A stretch of 64,000 bases of DNA from DASRAA01 sp963814165 (GTDB taxonomy: Bacteria; Acidobacteriota; Terriglobia; Terriglobales; Acidobacteriaceae): positions 186,001 to 250,000 of the forward strand of contig CAWFBW010000007.1 in the NCBI GenBank assembly GCA_963814165.1. Direction: 5' to 3'. The notes under the pieces were generated by a model, which was given only the letters and a program-made list of their open reading frames with translations, searched no databases and was not told the DNA's origin. Numbering within the stretch: position 1 is the stretch's first letter; each line of letters starts with the position of its first letter. Below, piece after piece: positions 63,714 through 64,000 of the stretch. The translations under genes and the position numbers were made by a program.

Positions 63714-64000
63714 ATGCAGACCTACAAGACAGCCTCTATTGCCGCACCCGCACCTCCGGCGGACCGTCCCCACAAAGTCGTTGAGGATTGCCGGAAGACA
63801 TTTGCGCAGATCACCGCCAAAACGCCGGTGGACGAAGTGTTTCGCGAAGCATTTGTACGCAGCAAGATGAGCATTGCGCATACGCATCCGGGCCTCGACC
63901 TTGCAGCTCGCGACAAGGCCGTGGCGAGTCTGGTAACGCGCCTCGGCCCAAAGGCGCGGAAGTTGCTTACCCAACCCGTACCGGGTGGTGTCGGGTACGG
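63714..64000 (+). CDS. Partial hypothetical gene, truncated by window edge
   Basis: Open from ATG 63714 (AAGGAGA upstream) to the end of the window, at least 95 residues: a flexible Ala/Pro-rich start (ASIAAPAPPADRPHKVVED) then helical segments (FREAFVRSKMSIAHTHPGLDL, LGPKARKLLTQ). No family is recognised and the stop is outside the window. Confidence 0.55.
   Translation, partial: MQTYKTASIAAPAPPADRPHKVVEDCRKTFAQITAKTPVDEVFREAFVRSKMSIAHTHPGLDLAARDKAVASLVTRLGPKARKLLTQPVPGGVGY

Overview
The window looks like a chromosomal segment of a soil-type Acidobacteriota (Terriglobia/Koribacter-like). Evidence: moderately high GC; an Acidobacteria-flavoured gene set (GH97 and GH5 hydrolases, P460 and diheme cytochromes, futalosine-route menaquinone genes mqnE/mqnP, PEP-CTERM surface proteins, TonB-family protein, a fused hibernation-factor/sigma protein beside a bacterial eRF1-like protein); and many short palindromic intergenic repeats. 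There are no rRNA or tRNA genes, no CRISPR array and no prophage. The assignment is an inference from gene content.

Layout. 1-1560: REP-like hairpins around a RAYT (Y1-type) transposase, one hairpin lying inside its reading frame. 1570-3400: UPF0158 protein and a frameshifted mtgA flanked by two outward-pointing copies of a ~115 bp three-unit repeat. 3600-13540: a possible structured RNA, secreted GH97, a membrane protein, glpX, the HPF-sigma fusion plus baeRF pair, a secreted HExxH protein, a Tat-exported glycosylasparaginase and a small membrane protein. 13570-17692 (minus): mqnE, mqnP, methyltransferase, UDP-glucuronate decarboxylase. 17816-24612: lhgO, frameshifted metallophosphoesterase, TIR protein, thiG, cytochrome P460, diheme cytochrome. 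24948-28115: MscS channel, small exported protein, HpcH/HpaI aldolase, F420-type reductase. 28130-30580: a duplicated scrap of ribF, a glycine-rich PEP-CTERM gene, then ribF. 30595-33070 is one tight minus-strand operon with ribF (ygfZ, DUF1844, metallo-hydrolase, ribF). 33150-41529: beta-decarboxylating dehydrogenase, DinB, PEP-CTERM, MarC, CYTH-like, argD, PEP-CTERM, EamA. 41752-46093: a PDZ/GAF/PAS histidine kinase with its sigma-54 response regulator. 46317-51339: a frameshifted Acidobacteria-type protein, repeats, and a NarL-type sensor kinase cleanly split by an IS5-family element whose ends and CTAG target duplication can be read to the base. 51793-57432: secreted protein, GH5, then ACP, ketosynthase and radical SAM. 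57469-64000: membrane protein, radical SAM/SPASM gene with an in-frame amber codon, Cys-rich protein, rubrerythrin-like protein, a 500 bp mosaic of palindromes, exported protein, TonB-family protein and a partial gene at the right edge.

How the genes connect. Two of three PEP-CTERM genes carry good sigma-54 (-24/-12) promoters, and a sigma-54 activator with an unusual GAFTSA loop is encoded nearby. The HPF-sigma fusion and the eRF1-like protein form a candidate ribosome-hibernation/rescue module. Near-perfect CRP/FNR-type palindromes sit upstream of marC and between the amber-interrupted radical SAM gene and its divergent neighbour. Several genes are disrupted (three single-base frameshifts, one in-frame stop, one IS insertion). 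The IS event is certainly biological; the others could be decay or sequence error.
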